NCBI GenBank assembly: GCA_015680685.1 | Contig: MNCI01029622.1 | Location: 303,825 to 367,824 of the forward strand | Length of the DNA: 64,000 nt | From: Gnetum montanum | Lineage: Eukaryota > Streptophyta > Gnetopsida > Gnetales > Gnetaceae | Direction of reading: 5' to 3' | Shown here: in pieces, positions 33,345 through 45,049 of the stretch | Layout of the letters: the number at the start of each line of letters is the position of its first letter | How positions within the stretch are numbered: the stretch's first letter is position 1 | Notes under the pieces: model-generated | Databases searched by the model: none | What the model was told of the DNA's origin: nothing | The model's input: only the letters and a program-made list of their open reading frames with translations | Position numbers and translations under genes: made by a program

Positions 33345-36206
33345 TTAAATAATCCCAAGTGATGGAGGCTCTTTAGGTTCTAAAGGACCTTCATTGGATT
33401 TAAGCATGTGTGGTAGCAAAGGTGTTTATGGCTATCTTGTTATGACTACAACCTTTTGTGGAATGAAAAAGGCATTTAGTAATGCCTTCATCTTCTCCTC
33501 CTTACTCCAGGGATCATTCACAGTCCATGCAGCCTCACTAATGTGGGCTAACATGGGGACATCCCATGGATAGGACATTATTAGGAACATTTTCTTCATG
33601 TTAGCAAACATGGTAGTGAACTATTTGTGTTTGATATCAAAGAATTTGACTATGTTTTATAGCCCCTAGTAGTCATTCATCATCTTGGCCAAGTTCTTGG
33701 CAATTGAGCATTGATAAATGAATCATGCCTTGGGAACTTTAAGTTCTATGTTTGCCACCGTAACCTTTTGCTTGATGTCTTTGTGATACTTGAACTTAGC
33801 CTTCTACAACAAGTATGAGTTGGCCACTTGTTTCTCAAGTTCTAGCCATATTCATCAAGTAGTCAACATGGCCAAATTTTCATAACAAAGATTGGCAAGC
33901 TCCATGTATTCTATCATCTCTTCAATTTGTAAATTCTTCATGCATATTTCATCTTTGTTGTAGGCATCCATCCCATAAATTATGGGTTGCCACAATTCTT
34001 TTCCTTTCTAGAGTTCTTGGAGGGTTTCATTCACTTTTGCCTTTGTCACCTAGATGTGTTTTTCATTTATTCCATTTTGTATACTACCCTATTCTTTGTA
34101 ATGATCCTTGACTCTCTAAAATTTAAGAGTCTCTAATTTCCAAGCAGCTACCTTAGTTGTAGTTTTTTGGCAAAGGGCACAAACTTTCTCCATGGAGAGA
34201 TTTCTATTTTCTGCTACTAATCTCCTTAGTTCTATGTTTTCTCTGGATAGCTACTCTTATTATTGATGGATGAAATTAGTTAATTGTTGCTTGCACTCAT
34301 CAACATTCCACAGATGATGGTTCTCTATAGTCAACTATACATTCTCCTAGTGGGTCTGATCCAAGGCCTTCTAAATCTTGTGTTGTGTAACCTCTACCAA
34401 TGATTAGTAGAACACTATAGTCACCATTGCATCCTCCACCCCTTTTAGTCTAGTGCGAAGCTATTCCATAGCTTCATCTCTTATCAATGCTAGGTTGATG
34501 AATGTAGGGTTGGCAATCTGGGCTCTTAATTGGGCAACATTAGTAGCCAAGCGTTCATTTAGATCATTGGTTGTTTTGAGTTTCCCCTCTAAGATGATGT
34601 TCTTACCCCTTATCTCAAGTAGCTTAAACTAGGTTATAGTAATCTTTTTTTAAGGGTCAAAGACATCTGGAAGTAGTTTCTTGGTTCCCACTAGTCAATC
34701 CAACATTTCTTCATGTTGTGCTACATTTATTTTGCCACTTGTAGTTCCTGTGGATGTCTACACATCTTTGAGTGCAATGATGTCTGGTGTAAATGTCATA
34801 GGTGCATTGAGAATTTCGACAATATGGTTAGTAACCACTTTTACTACAGTCTCCTGTCCTTGGTGCTACATCGCCAATATTTTTGCCTCCTCACCTTCCT
34901 CTAGGTGCACCAAAAAAGTCATAGCATTCCCAAAGATTTCTAGAAGTGACTACTATTTTTTGAGAGATACTATGAGCTCTCTAGTGATCAAATTCAACCT
35001 TATGGATAATTGCATTCTTTGGGCTAAGAAAATGAATCCACCTACACCTATCAAGATAATTGTTTGGGTCACCTCATTTAGCTAACTCATTACTATTCTA
35101 TACATAGATGGGTCCCTTCCACTCATGCCTACTCATTGCTCTTGTTCATTTAAAAACCATTCTTGATATTTGTGTAACTGTTGGATCGTTGCAATGATTT
35201 CTAGCATAGTTATTTGAGTGGCAGGTGGAGGTGGTGGTTGCTACTCCTATTCTTGGATAGTCATTGTAGGCATCTTGTCTTTCATCATTTCCACCTAGTT
35301 GGCAACCAGAACATGCTTGACAACATCATTAGTGGAATGAATGATTCCTCCCCTCCAATAGGGTTTTCTGATGGGACATAGGAAGGGGAGTGCCTTCCTT
35401 CCATGTTCATTTTCTTTAAACTACTTCTCCATCTCTAGATATATTAGCTATGGAAGGTTGATGGGGAATCTCCCACTCAGAGCAAAGCATGATTGGGTAG
35501 AGAAGGTAGTGATTTTTCTTGGCTTGATTGTGGGAATAAGATGGAAGGATGTAATCTTGTAGTGAATCCTCTTCATTGGTGTAAGCATGCCAAACTCCTT
35601 AAGATTGATGTGATAGAACTATTACATTCATTCTTTCTTAATGTTAGGATATAACTGAATTGGGATCTTAGCAAGACTTGCTCCTATTTCTAGAAACATG
35701 AGCACCTCAACAATTTCCTGCATCGTGTAGGACACTACGATGTCCTTGATTTTGATTGTTGATCTAAGCTACCTCTTATTTCAAAATAAGAATGTATCTC
35801 CTGTGTACCACTCCCTAATTGAACTGATGATTTGCCACATGGGAGAGGCCTTTAGCTAGTCTCACACTTCTTTTGGTGCTTGCTCTAGGAAAGGGCCAAA
35901 GTTTAACTCTTGGAGAATTATTTTTTGGACTTCTCCTAATCTGATCTAATTCAAGAAAGCTGTCAAGGTCACCTCAAAATTTTCTTATTTTGCTAGTGCA
36001 TCATCCCAATGGGAGTGTTATGTTGCTACTACTGGTTCTAGAATCTATCAAATAGATTCTACCTTAGCCTCTTCTCTGAGAGGACCTATGGCATGGGTTG
36101 CAAGTAGTTCTTCTTGGGCCTATTCTTGGCCCTTTCCTATTCTAGGTCATTTCTCCCTTAGTTGAGATAGTCTTGCTTCCTATGTGTGCTTTCCTTTTGA
36201 TGCCAT
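33345..36206 (-). pseudogene. Large ORF downstream of integrase in G
   Basis: Begins MASKGKHT at 36206 and stays largely readable, with interspersed stops, for about 950 codons to TAA at 33345-33347. Middle and C-terminal parts are charged and helix-rich (ILEGKLKTTNDLNERLATNV, LRTRLKGVEDAMV, ENIELRRLVAENRNL), suggesting long coiled coils. A CALCQK motif lies in the C-terminal half. The end (YPWDVP, then NDPWSKEEK, then EPPSLGII) is conserved in element A. No signal peptide or clear membrane segment is visible, so an envelope role is not supported. Function unknown; the position equals that of additional ORFs in Athila-type elements. Confidence 0.55.
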
Positions 36207-38394
36207 CTATGATCACAACACATCCATGGATTAGTGGATATAATGTGTAACTTTACATTTTTGAATACCTTTTCTTGTTAGTCAGTTACACTTTGGCTAA
36301 GGTTGGACCATGGTAGATTGATTCTTTTATTATTATTTTATTAATTTTTATTGTAAATGTCATCAAAGCTTGTCAAAAAGGTTTAACTCTTGTAATTTGG
36401 TTTTTAATAGTTCATTTCTTAGTTAAACCTTGTGGGCGTTAGAAAAAATGGAAAAAAAAATTATCTATCAATAATGGCACATTTGTGGCCTCCATGACAA
36501 AGAGCTTAGCTCCAATAGCTATAGGGTCAAAGAACAAAGTGATTTGGATAAACAATTAGAAAGTTATGGTCTTTGGAAAGTTCTGGGCTCTAAAAATTTT
36601 AAAAAATTCCTTGCCATTTGTGAAAAAATGTAAAAAATTTAAAGTGAAATTGTGTATATATATACTATTTTTTTACCATGTCAATGGCGCCATGTATATG
36701 GGGCCTTGTATACAAGTCCAGTCCATCGACAAGGCCCCGTATATGGAGCTTGTAGGAAAAAATTTCAAATTTGAATATCTTGAAAAATATAAGGAATTTT
36801 TCAATAAATTTGGGATCCATGAAATTATAGAAAAGCAAGAGTATGATAAAATCATTGAAGTGGATCTTTGAAAGTTCAAAAATTGAAAACTTCAATGGAG
36901 AATGCATTCATTAAACAAAATATGTAAAGGAACACATGGTATGATGTAGAAGATGGGTATACAAAAGAATTTGATTGAAAAAATGCGTAAGGATAAGGTG
37001 CTTAACTAACCCAACAAAGCAATATGCAAGTGGGTCCTCCCCATAGCAAGCACATGTGTTGTTTTCCCTTGCATAACCTCAACCTAAGGAGTCTATGGGA
37101 ATCATAGATGATTAATGGTTGATATAAGTTAAGGATCAAAACTCAAAATATTTTACCTAAGAATTGAAATAGATCAAACCAAGACATGGAATAAAGAACA
37201 TGGACTTCGACAGTGAGGTGAGCTATGGTTAGTAGAGATGGATGATGGAGAAGGTTGAATGGAATTTTGAATTAAGGTCATAAAAGTCCCTTGTGGAGTT
37301 TGTGTTTAAAATGACTTGAGAAGATCAATCCTTTTTCTAGAACAAAACCAACCTCTTTTAGTGACTTTGCATCATCACTCCAAGATTGATTTACCCCATT
37401 GAGACATGATAGCACTCCCAAAAAACAACCACCATTTCAAAAAGAAAATAAAAGAGAAATAGAAAGTGAGAGAGGATCTTAGTTAGAGGGGACCTTTAAG
37501 CATGGGTAATATGTATTTCTAGTCCTATAACCAATTCTTGTAGCCCATTTATTTATGTAAGAGGTATGCTTTGAAATTCCATCATGTCTTTTTTCCTTTT
37601 TTTTTTCTTTTTGGATGGAAACCAAAACATGCAAATATGTTATTTAACTTCCTTTTATTGGTGGATATGGAATTGTAAGAAGTTTAGTAAAATACTCAAG
37701 CACCCAAGTAGGTAGAAGAGTACATAGAGTATTGAGTCCCCTTGAAGTCACACCTTGTACAAACCCTTGAATCCTTCCCAATTCCAGAAACTATCAAGGT
37801 CATGAATTTATTCAAAGTTGATTTAATGAAAGGGACCTCAAACTTCCAAAATAAGGAAAACCATAGAGTTTTTGAATGGATGAATGTTGTGGACTCACTA
37901 CCTATTCCATGAAAAGAAAACCATGATTGAGCCATCAATACAAAAACTTAAAAATAGAAACTAGACATAAGCAAACAAAACATTAAGCACAAACGACCAT
38001 TAGTAGTAGCTACAACACCACTATGTCTTGTTGGCATAAAGTACATTTATTAGCAAAAATTTGAAAATCACATTCAAACAAAACAAAGCAAAATATATAA
38101 GAATGTGTAAAAATAATTAAGAAAGATTCAAACATATTAATAATGATGTAAAATAAGAAATGGTGTAAAAATAGGAAAATTTTGAAAATAATAAAGCTGT
38201 AAAATAAATAACTTACAAAATAAAAAACGTCAAAAACAAAAAATAGAAAAACTAAGGAGCCATATGGATGATTAGGATGGATGACCATCTCCTCCATGAT
38301 TAAGTTGAAAGAAGGAGATGCAAAATATAGAGTGTGGTTGACCATCCAATGAGGTAGTAGTTGCACTGGCTTGTCTTGGCTCTAGGAAACGTTT
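36207..38394 (-). other. G spacer between integrase and 3' ORF
   Basis: Non-coding and T-rich in element orientation. It includes a strong inverted repeat (36692-36746). The part 37.7-37.9 kb resembles 2.16-2.34 kb of element A. Confidence 0.5.
36692..36746. repeat. Inverted repeat, 18-nt arms
   Basis: Arms 36692-36709 (atgtatatggggccttgt) and 36729-36746 (acaaggccccgtatatgg) pair at about 15 consecutive positions with one G-T type mismatch around a 19-nt loop. Confidence 0.75.
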
Positions 38395-39470
38395 CACTTG
38401 TTGGATGTTGATCAACTAATTTTTGTGTGGGCTCTCGGGTTTGTAGATTAACATGGATCTAGAGGAAAAGGTTTTGTCAATTATATAAAATTCCTCCTAC
38501 AACGTTTGAAACATTGTTTCCTAGGGTATATGTGTGGGATTCTAGTAAAGAGCCTTATCTCCAAGTTGAAATTTTACTTTTCATATTCTAAGGTCATGAT
38601 GTTGCTTGTTGAATGTCTTATGTACTTCATTTAAAGATAGGGCCACTGATCAGTTTTCATCTAGCACATTCAAGTTGATCAATATTTTTGTCTATGATAA
38701 GTTTAGGTCAAGGTTCAGATCATAGGTTGTTGAGAGTGTATAGAGATCGAATTGAATTAGGAGCATTGTAAGTTTTCTATACACTAACTCATAGGGAGAG
38801 TAGCCAATAGGGAGTTTCTACATGGAGTGATAGGCTTAGAGGGCATCATTGAGTTTTGAACTCTGGTCTCTCCTATATTTTCTTATGATCCTTGTTAGCA
38901 TCTTTGTGACCTCCCAGTTAGTTACCTCTTCTTGATAGTTGGCTAGGGGATGATAGGATGTTATTAATTTATGTTTAACCCCCAAGCATTGCATTAACTT
39001 TTGAAAAGTGAAACCTATAAAATGAATTCCATTGTTAGAAATCAATGCACATGGCACCGTAAACCTATTTATAACATTTTTTTGTACAAATTGAGTAGGA
39101 GTAGATGATGTAGAGTTAGTGATGGCTACTAATTCTACCCATTTGGTGTAGTAGTTGACTACTACAATGATGTACACCTCTCCATTGGACATGGGGTTGA
39201 TGGGATCCACATAGTTAATGATCCATATGTTAAAGGGCTCCACTAATTGAATCCACTATTGAGGATCCTCCATTCGAGTGATCATCTCATCATCTCATTG
39301 ACAACATTCACAAGATTAGATAAATTGATGGGCATTCCCGAAGATTATGGATCAATAGTTTCCTACCATTAGGATTTCTATGGTTGTGCATCTTCTAACA
39401 TAGTGGCCTCAATAGAGGCCTTCATGGGCATCATGGAGAATGCATAATTGGCCTATATCAGGGACACACC
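38395..39470 (-). pseudogene. int: Integrase of element G
   Basis: Zinc-binding N-terminus on the minus strand: HDAHEGLY-stop-GHYVRR and ending CECCQ (about 39300-39460). Core 39243-38836: MEPFNIWIINYVDPINPMSN, YIIVVVNYYTKWVE, CALISNNGIHF, SYHPLANYQEEV. The first and second catalytic Asp positions read N (IINYVDP instead of IDFVGP; ISNNG instead of ISDNG); the Glu may remain in QEEV. Downstream YSPYELVY continues into a decayed C-terminal part. Confidence 0.8.
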
Positions 39471-39679
39471 AACAAACTAGGCCATCAGTGCATACCTTAT
39501 AAAGGTGTTTATTGATTTCCATAAAGTACTTAGCCCGATGAAGAAACTATAATTTCTTCCTAAGGTCTATATCTTGTAGCATCTCTTGAGTGAGAAGGTA
39601 AGTGAGGATGCCATCATACCATGTTATTTCTATGGGAACTTGATCATTTATTGCTCCTGTAAAGAGAAGTTTGTTTGAA

Positions 39680-41340
39680 AATTGATCTGAGAGAAGGGTC
39701 TCCTCCTCTTTTGTTATTCCATCTTAATCAAGAAAGATGGTTAGCAACCACATTGTCAATCCCTTTCTAGTCTACCATTGTGAGATTGAATTCCTGCAAG
39801 ATCACCAACCACCATTGGCTTGTTCATTAGGAAGCAAATGACACCATGATCTATGTACACAAACACCTTATAGCCAAGCACATAGTGCCTAAAATTTTCA
39901 AGAGAATACACCACTATCATTAGTCCTTTCTCAATTATGGTGTAATTCAACTATGCACCCACAATAATTTGGATCATGTAGTAGATGTAGTATGGACATT
40001 TCTTATAATCCAACTATGTCAGCATAGCTTTCATAGAATAATTAGATGCATCAATCATTATGTGAAATGATTTGGACTAGTCTGGTGCTTGTAGAATTGG
40101 AGTTTCTATGAGTTTTTCGTTTAGCTATTAGAATGCATATTCTCACTTCTTGATCCAAATGAATGAAGCATCTTTCTTTGTAAGCTCAACTGATAGCTTT
40201 GAAATCCTAGAGAAATTTTCTATTAACTATTAATAGTAGCCAGTGTGTCTAAGGAATGATTGGATGTCTTTGACTATATCTAGTTGGCAAGTGATTCCTT
40301 GGATGATTCTTATATTTTTTGGATTCACCTCAATTCCTATTTGCAAAATTTGGTGCCCTAGTATTATGCCCTTTTGAACCATTAAATGGATTTTCTACTA
40401 ATTGAGCCTAATATTTCTTTCAACACATTTTTACTACCTACTCAAGGTAATTTAGGGATTGCTCAAATGTAGCCCCATAAATAAAGAATTCATCTATAAA
40501 TACTTCTACCCCACTACCAATATACTATTGAAAAATACTAAGGACCAAGTGTTGGAATGTTGCAAGGTCATTGCATAGATTGAATGACATCTTACAATAT
40601 GTAAAAGTCTCCTAGGGAATCATGAATGTAGTTTTGGCTTGATCCTCTAGCACAATCTAGATTTGGTTATAGCCACTATAAGCATCCAAGAAGCTATAAT
40701 AACAATGTCCAAATATAGTATCCAATACATGGTCTACAAAGGATAAATGGGAAATAACTATTGTCATATTCAACAACCTAAAGTTGATGCAAACTTCTCA
40801 ATTTTCACCTTTTTTGGCACAATTCCAAGTGGGCTAACCAACTCACAATCCATGATGGGATAGATGAACCCTACCTTAATGAGTTATTCTATTTCCTCCT
40901 TGATGATCTGCTTCAATTTGGGGTTCAACTACCTCTACAGCTACCTTCTTAGCTTTTTGACTAAGTTGGTATAGATACAATGTTGGCATATCTATGGATC
41001 AATTCTAGTTAGTTTTGGACATGACCAAGCAAAGGTTGTTGGCCATTTGCTGACCACTATCAACAACTTATCTTTTTATTTGAGATAAAGATTTACATTG
41101 ATTATAACTAGCTTTCCATTGCTTAAAAATGCATACTTCATGCCTGCTTCTAGAGTTTTTAACTCTAGGGGCTTTTGTTTGAAATTATTAAGGATTTCCA
41201 ACTCTTTCCAATAGGTATCATCATCTTCATCATCAAAAAGTTTGCAATGAACTTGCTCAAGTTCATCCATACCTTCAACATAGGCACATGTTAGGCTCTC
41301 AGTAGGTTCCATGCATAGTGTGTTGCTTTCAACTATTGGG
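39680..41340 (-). pseudogene. Reverse transcriptase and RNase H of element G
   Basis: From 41312: a pre-RT linker (MEPTESLTCAYVEGMDELEQ). Then LNPKLKQIIKEEIE and CELVSPLGIVPKK (about 40800-40900), CYYSFLDAYSGYNQI (about 40680), YCKMSFNLCNDLATFQ, and FIDEFFIYG at the catalytic box, where YVDD has become FIDE. Then GIEVNPKNIRIIQGI, SFLRHTGYY, FSRISKLSVELTKKDASFIW and RNase H text LENFRHYVLGYKVFVYIDHG (39756-39950). Frames shift often. Confidence 0.8.
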
Positions 41341-41639
41341 TGTCATCCTATTTTGTGGCTACTATGTACAAGCACCTTTTGAAATACCCTAAATTTTCAA
41401 GGCATTCTTGCTTCACTAGGTCCTTGGAATTCAGGCGGCGTCATGACACTTCAGTAAGAAATGGATGCTTTGAGTTTAGACTATCTAGTTCAGCAAATTT
41501 TCTACTTCCAATGTTGATAGGCCCAACAGACTCTCCATCCTACCTATCTGGGTAGTTTATCTAGCTGATAGTCTACTCAAAAATGATGTGTGGGATTGTT
41601 GGTGGTGCTCAGGCTGTGCAAAATAGTTCAGCAAGTTTT

Positions 41640-42310
41640 CTAGTCAAGAAGTTTTCTATGCTACACTACACTATGTAGCATAGCAAGCCTTAGAAGATAG
41701 TTGTAGGATGAAGTGCTATACTATGCTACACTATGCAGCATAGCATAGCATAGCAAAAGCAAGACAGAAAGGCCTAGCTTGCTTAGTGATTTCAATTGCA
41801 ATTAGCAAGCACCCCCGACCTTTCAAAACCAGGTGCTTCACTCAACTTCAAGTCTTTTAGCAAAATTCCTTTCACTAGAAAAGTAGCAGATTAGCAAAAA
41901 TGTAGGCTATATTGGTTGCTACAGTATGCTATGCTTGCAGCATAGCATAGTGTAGTGATGATGTAAGAACGATGAAAGGAATCTCAGAATGCAGGATCAG
42001 CAAGTTCGCAATCTTCACATTGCAAAGAGCAAAGGTTGCAGATTGTTAGCATGATCTTCAAAAAAATGCTTGCAATGCAAATCACAATTAAGGTCAGCTA
42101 CTATGCTATGCTATGCGACGTAGCGTAGTAAACATGTAGAACTAGCCAACACACTCCAAAGGCTTCCAACACATGCAATTAACTCCAACACACACTTCTT
42201 CTTTAAACTAGTGGCTACGCTATGCTACCCTACATAGTGTAGTAGGTAGCTATGTTATGCCAAACATGCTACACTCCATAGCATAGCACAACGTAGTATG
42301 TAGCTACACT
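41640..42310 (+). repeat. GCATA/TATGC word cluster in solo LTR
   Basis: Dense direct and inverted copies of ctatgctatgc, gcatagcatagc, tagcgtag. It lies upstream of the TATA box (42507-42514). Similar words occur in the C LTR (45110-45540) and in introns of the antisense gene of B. Confidence 0.8.
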
Positions 42311-42506
42311 ACATCAGTGCACTTGACTCCTTGTCTACATCATTAGTGCACTTGATCCTAGCACCTCCAGTTTCAACAGCGTGATTGCAACGTGGCAGGC
42401 TTGTCAGTCAATCAGCTTTGCATGTCCATGCAGCATGGACACGTCAACACCTTATGGGTCCAGGACACATGGCATCCAAACCAAATCTTTCGCATGCTTC
42501 TAGCCC

Positions 42507-42514
42507 TATAAATA
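42507..42514 (+). promoter_or_regulatory. TATA box of solo LTR
   Basis: TATAAATA inside ccctataaataccctg. The C LTR has ccctataaataacccta at 45944-45960. Confidence 0.65.
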
Positions 42515-43474
42515 CCCTGACAAGTAATGCTCAAAGGGTTGGAAAATTTACAAGTTGGCAAGGTTGGAAAATTTGGCAAATTTAGGCAAAAAACCTATGG
42601 TTGGAAAATAACATTATTGGCATTTGTGTTTGGCAAACCAATTGAAAAACCTATTGGAAAATTTTATTAGGATTTGCAGTCTTGAGCATTGTTAATATTG
42701 GTGAGTTGACAAAAATCAAATAATTAGCATTTCTGTTTGGCATTTTGTTAGCTCCTTTCTATTACTTTTGTAGCATTGTGCATCATTAGCTCTTGAAACC
42801 ACGTTCAAGCATACAGCTGGCTTACTTTTGAACATCCTGGTTACTTTTGGGATCTCTGTGCTTCCTAGCGTCACACAACCAATTGTATCCACCTTGACCA
42901 TGTAAAGCTGTAATCTTGAAGCGGTGCATTTCTTAACTCCAGTTTACTTCATTCTCTTGCATATCATTTTGTTTTACATCGTTATTAGTTTCCTTGTGTA
43001 TAATAATCATTATTTTACGTTATAATTTTTTTTTCAAATTACACATTTGAAAAAGTTTTAGTTACATCAATTAAGTCCTTTTCTGATTGACTAGACCATT
43101 CAAGGCACCTCTTTTTTGTTTTATCCATCACAGCCCTCACGTGGATCTAGGGTTAAGACTATCTGACCGACAACCTCTCGGTGTTTCCAGCCACTGACGT
43201 TTTTGGTCGCTACACCTTTGGATATCTATCTCATGTGCACACTAATTGCATGCTTTAATGACTGTACTCTTAATGGACCAAATTTTCTACACATAATTAC
43301 ACTCATTGTTTCTATATGCAAAGCATGGAACATACTTCTTCTCTAGTCATCCAAATTCATTTTCCTTGGAGATTTCCAAGGAGAGGTCCCTTATGCCCAT
43401 TTGTGCATCAATAGTATTTAAGCAAACCCTTCCCATTATGATGGGAAAGTCACCGTAGTAGTTCTTTACCTTGA

Positions 43475-43690
43475 TCACTAAAAAATTAGTAGGATAAGAT
43501 CACCAACAAATTGTAGTCACAATGTCCTCCATTAATTCCAAAGGGATAGTGATTGATTGGTCTACCAATTCCAAACAAATGTTGCTCTACTTGAGAGATG
43601 GTAGGTTTTAGGCCTTGTACATGTCATGGGATATGAGATTGACACTAGAACCAGAATTGAGAAGAGCCTCACATGGCTCATGTCCAATGA
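43475..43690 (-). pseudogene. Aspartic protease fragment of G
   Basis: Minus frame with ALLNSGSSVNLIS (43632-43676): the D-S-G-S active-site motif with Asp changed to Asn. NICLELVDQSITIP follows. Downstream coding is cut by the solo LTR at 43214. Confidence 0.7.
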
Positions 43691-45049
43691 TCTATAAGTA
43701 AATAAGAGGACCCCGCATGTCCAATTGAGAAGTGCATGCATCCTAGACTCTTTTAAGTGTGACACCATAGGGCAACATCCCTTAAGATGGTCATATTGAC
43801 AAATGTCACCTCCACCATCTTCATTGAAGTCGATTTCCACAACTTCTTCTAATATAGCAGCTTTTCCCTTACCTCTTTTGTAGGCATGATTAGCTTCTTT
43901 CCATCTCCTGTGGTCATGATCACTATTCCACTCTTTGGATTCTTCAGCAATCTTCATAACAGTTTGGAATTTCTCATCCAAAGAGTATCATAGTTTCTCA
44001 ACCTTTGCCAAAATATCAAAAATAGATTTTTGGATGGGCAAGGTTTTCCTGTTCACCACTTTACTGAGTGGTGACTCCTCCTTATCAAAAAATAAAACCT
44101 CCCTTTTTCTAATGGAAGGGTCCCTATTATATTCTTCTACAATGTTTTGTAACTCACCTTCTTCTTTTGCTACTTGCTCTATCAGCCTTTGTATCTAATG
44201 AGCTCTCAGCTCCAATAGCCTCCCTTAGGAATAAACCTAAAGAGTCCTTCTAGTTTCTATTCTAAGCCTGTATATGATGTGGTGGAGTTATTTCCTTTGA
44301 TAATAACCATGGTTAGGGCATCAATGCAAGAGAGAATAACATCTGCCCAAGGAGACATCCAAGGGTTTATGTGTTTTCTATTTCTAGCCTTGGATTTAAC
44401 TTCTTAGATCAAACACTCTATAGTATGTTTGATACTTATCATTAAATAGTTCTAGAATAATATTCCATCTATAGATAGATTTTGGCTCTAAGGACTAGTG
44501 TCAACTCTTTTCCTCTTTAATGATTATCCTAGGGAATATCTTTAATTACTGCTAGTCATTTTTCATGTTCTGTATGATGCAAGAATCATGAAAGGCTTGT
44601 AGATGGTTTTGTAGATTAGAATTATAAACCCCTTGAATCTTGGGATATTTTTCATATCTAAGCACTTGATCTCACTATATTTCACATGCCTACTTGGGTT
44701 CTTCATTGCCTCTATAATGTTAAGCATGCTTTTTGAGTTGCCAACAAAGTTCCATCATCATCATTGTGTCGATGATACTGATGATGGTTATGCCATCCCC
44801 TTCATTCTTGGTGGTCTCTATGATCATTTTTTTCTTGCTAATTACCTTCATCATGATTATTTCTTTGATGGCTTCTATCAAAACCAAAAGATGAAGAGGA
44901 ATGTTTAGAATTGAATGAAGAGGAAGAAGAGGAACGTAGACCACCACCACCACCATGGTGTTTGCCACCACCTCTTCACTTGTCATGACTAAAACACCAC
45001 CAAGTTTAGGTGATAGCACTTTAATAGTATGTTTTTCTAAGTTTCAACA
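43691..45049 (-). pseudogene. gag: gag of element G
   Basis: Open stretch 43981-43562 with KIAEESKEWNSDHDH, then the knuckle-like CQYDHLKGCCPM that parallels CNICLYDHPKSQC in element A. Upstream LIEQVAKEEGELQ (about 44150) parallels LIKRVAKEEGEM in A. The most 5' part, near 44720-45019, is Gly/His/Ser-rich (GGGKHHGGGG). It ends where LTR C begins. Confidence 0.65.

Larger units (their letters stand above)
41380..43214 (+). mobile_element. Solo LTR (1835 bp) with 5-bp target duplication
   Basis: Starts TGAAATACCCTAAATTTTC and ends TTTTTGGTCGCTACA. The flanks are both CCTTT (41375-41379 and 43215-43219). The 3' portion (42890-43214) matches the truncated LTR at 49932-50247, and the TATA context matches the C LTR. 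No primer site or internal sequence follows; the interrupted sequence is protease/RT spacer of element G. It is the product of LTR-LTR recombination. Confidence 0.9.
32450..45049 (-). mobile_element. Element G: Ty3/gypsy element with extra 3' ORF, 5' end interrupted
   Basis: Minus strand order from high to low coordinates: gag (to about 43690), protease, RT/RNase H, integrase, a ~2.2-kb spacer, a ~950-codon ORF, polypurine tract, LTR. RT and integrase style (LDAYSGYNQI, AYHSMQKLPIGYSP) and the sense ORF behind integrase recall the Athila branch; I hold that assignment loosely. A solo LTR interrupts it between protease and RT, and element C/B begins at 45050 within its gag, so its 5' LTR should lie beyond the window. 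Confidence 0.7.

Noticed and set aside
33345-36206. Envelope protein in G, making it an errantivirus-like element
   Set aside because: No signal peptide, fusion or transmembrane segment could be seen; only the position would suggest env.
41640-42310. Possible CRISPR-like array or structured RNA from GCATAGC repeats
   Set aside because: Units are short, irregular and in both orientations, inside a defined plant LTR; no spacers of constant length.
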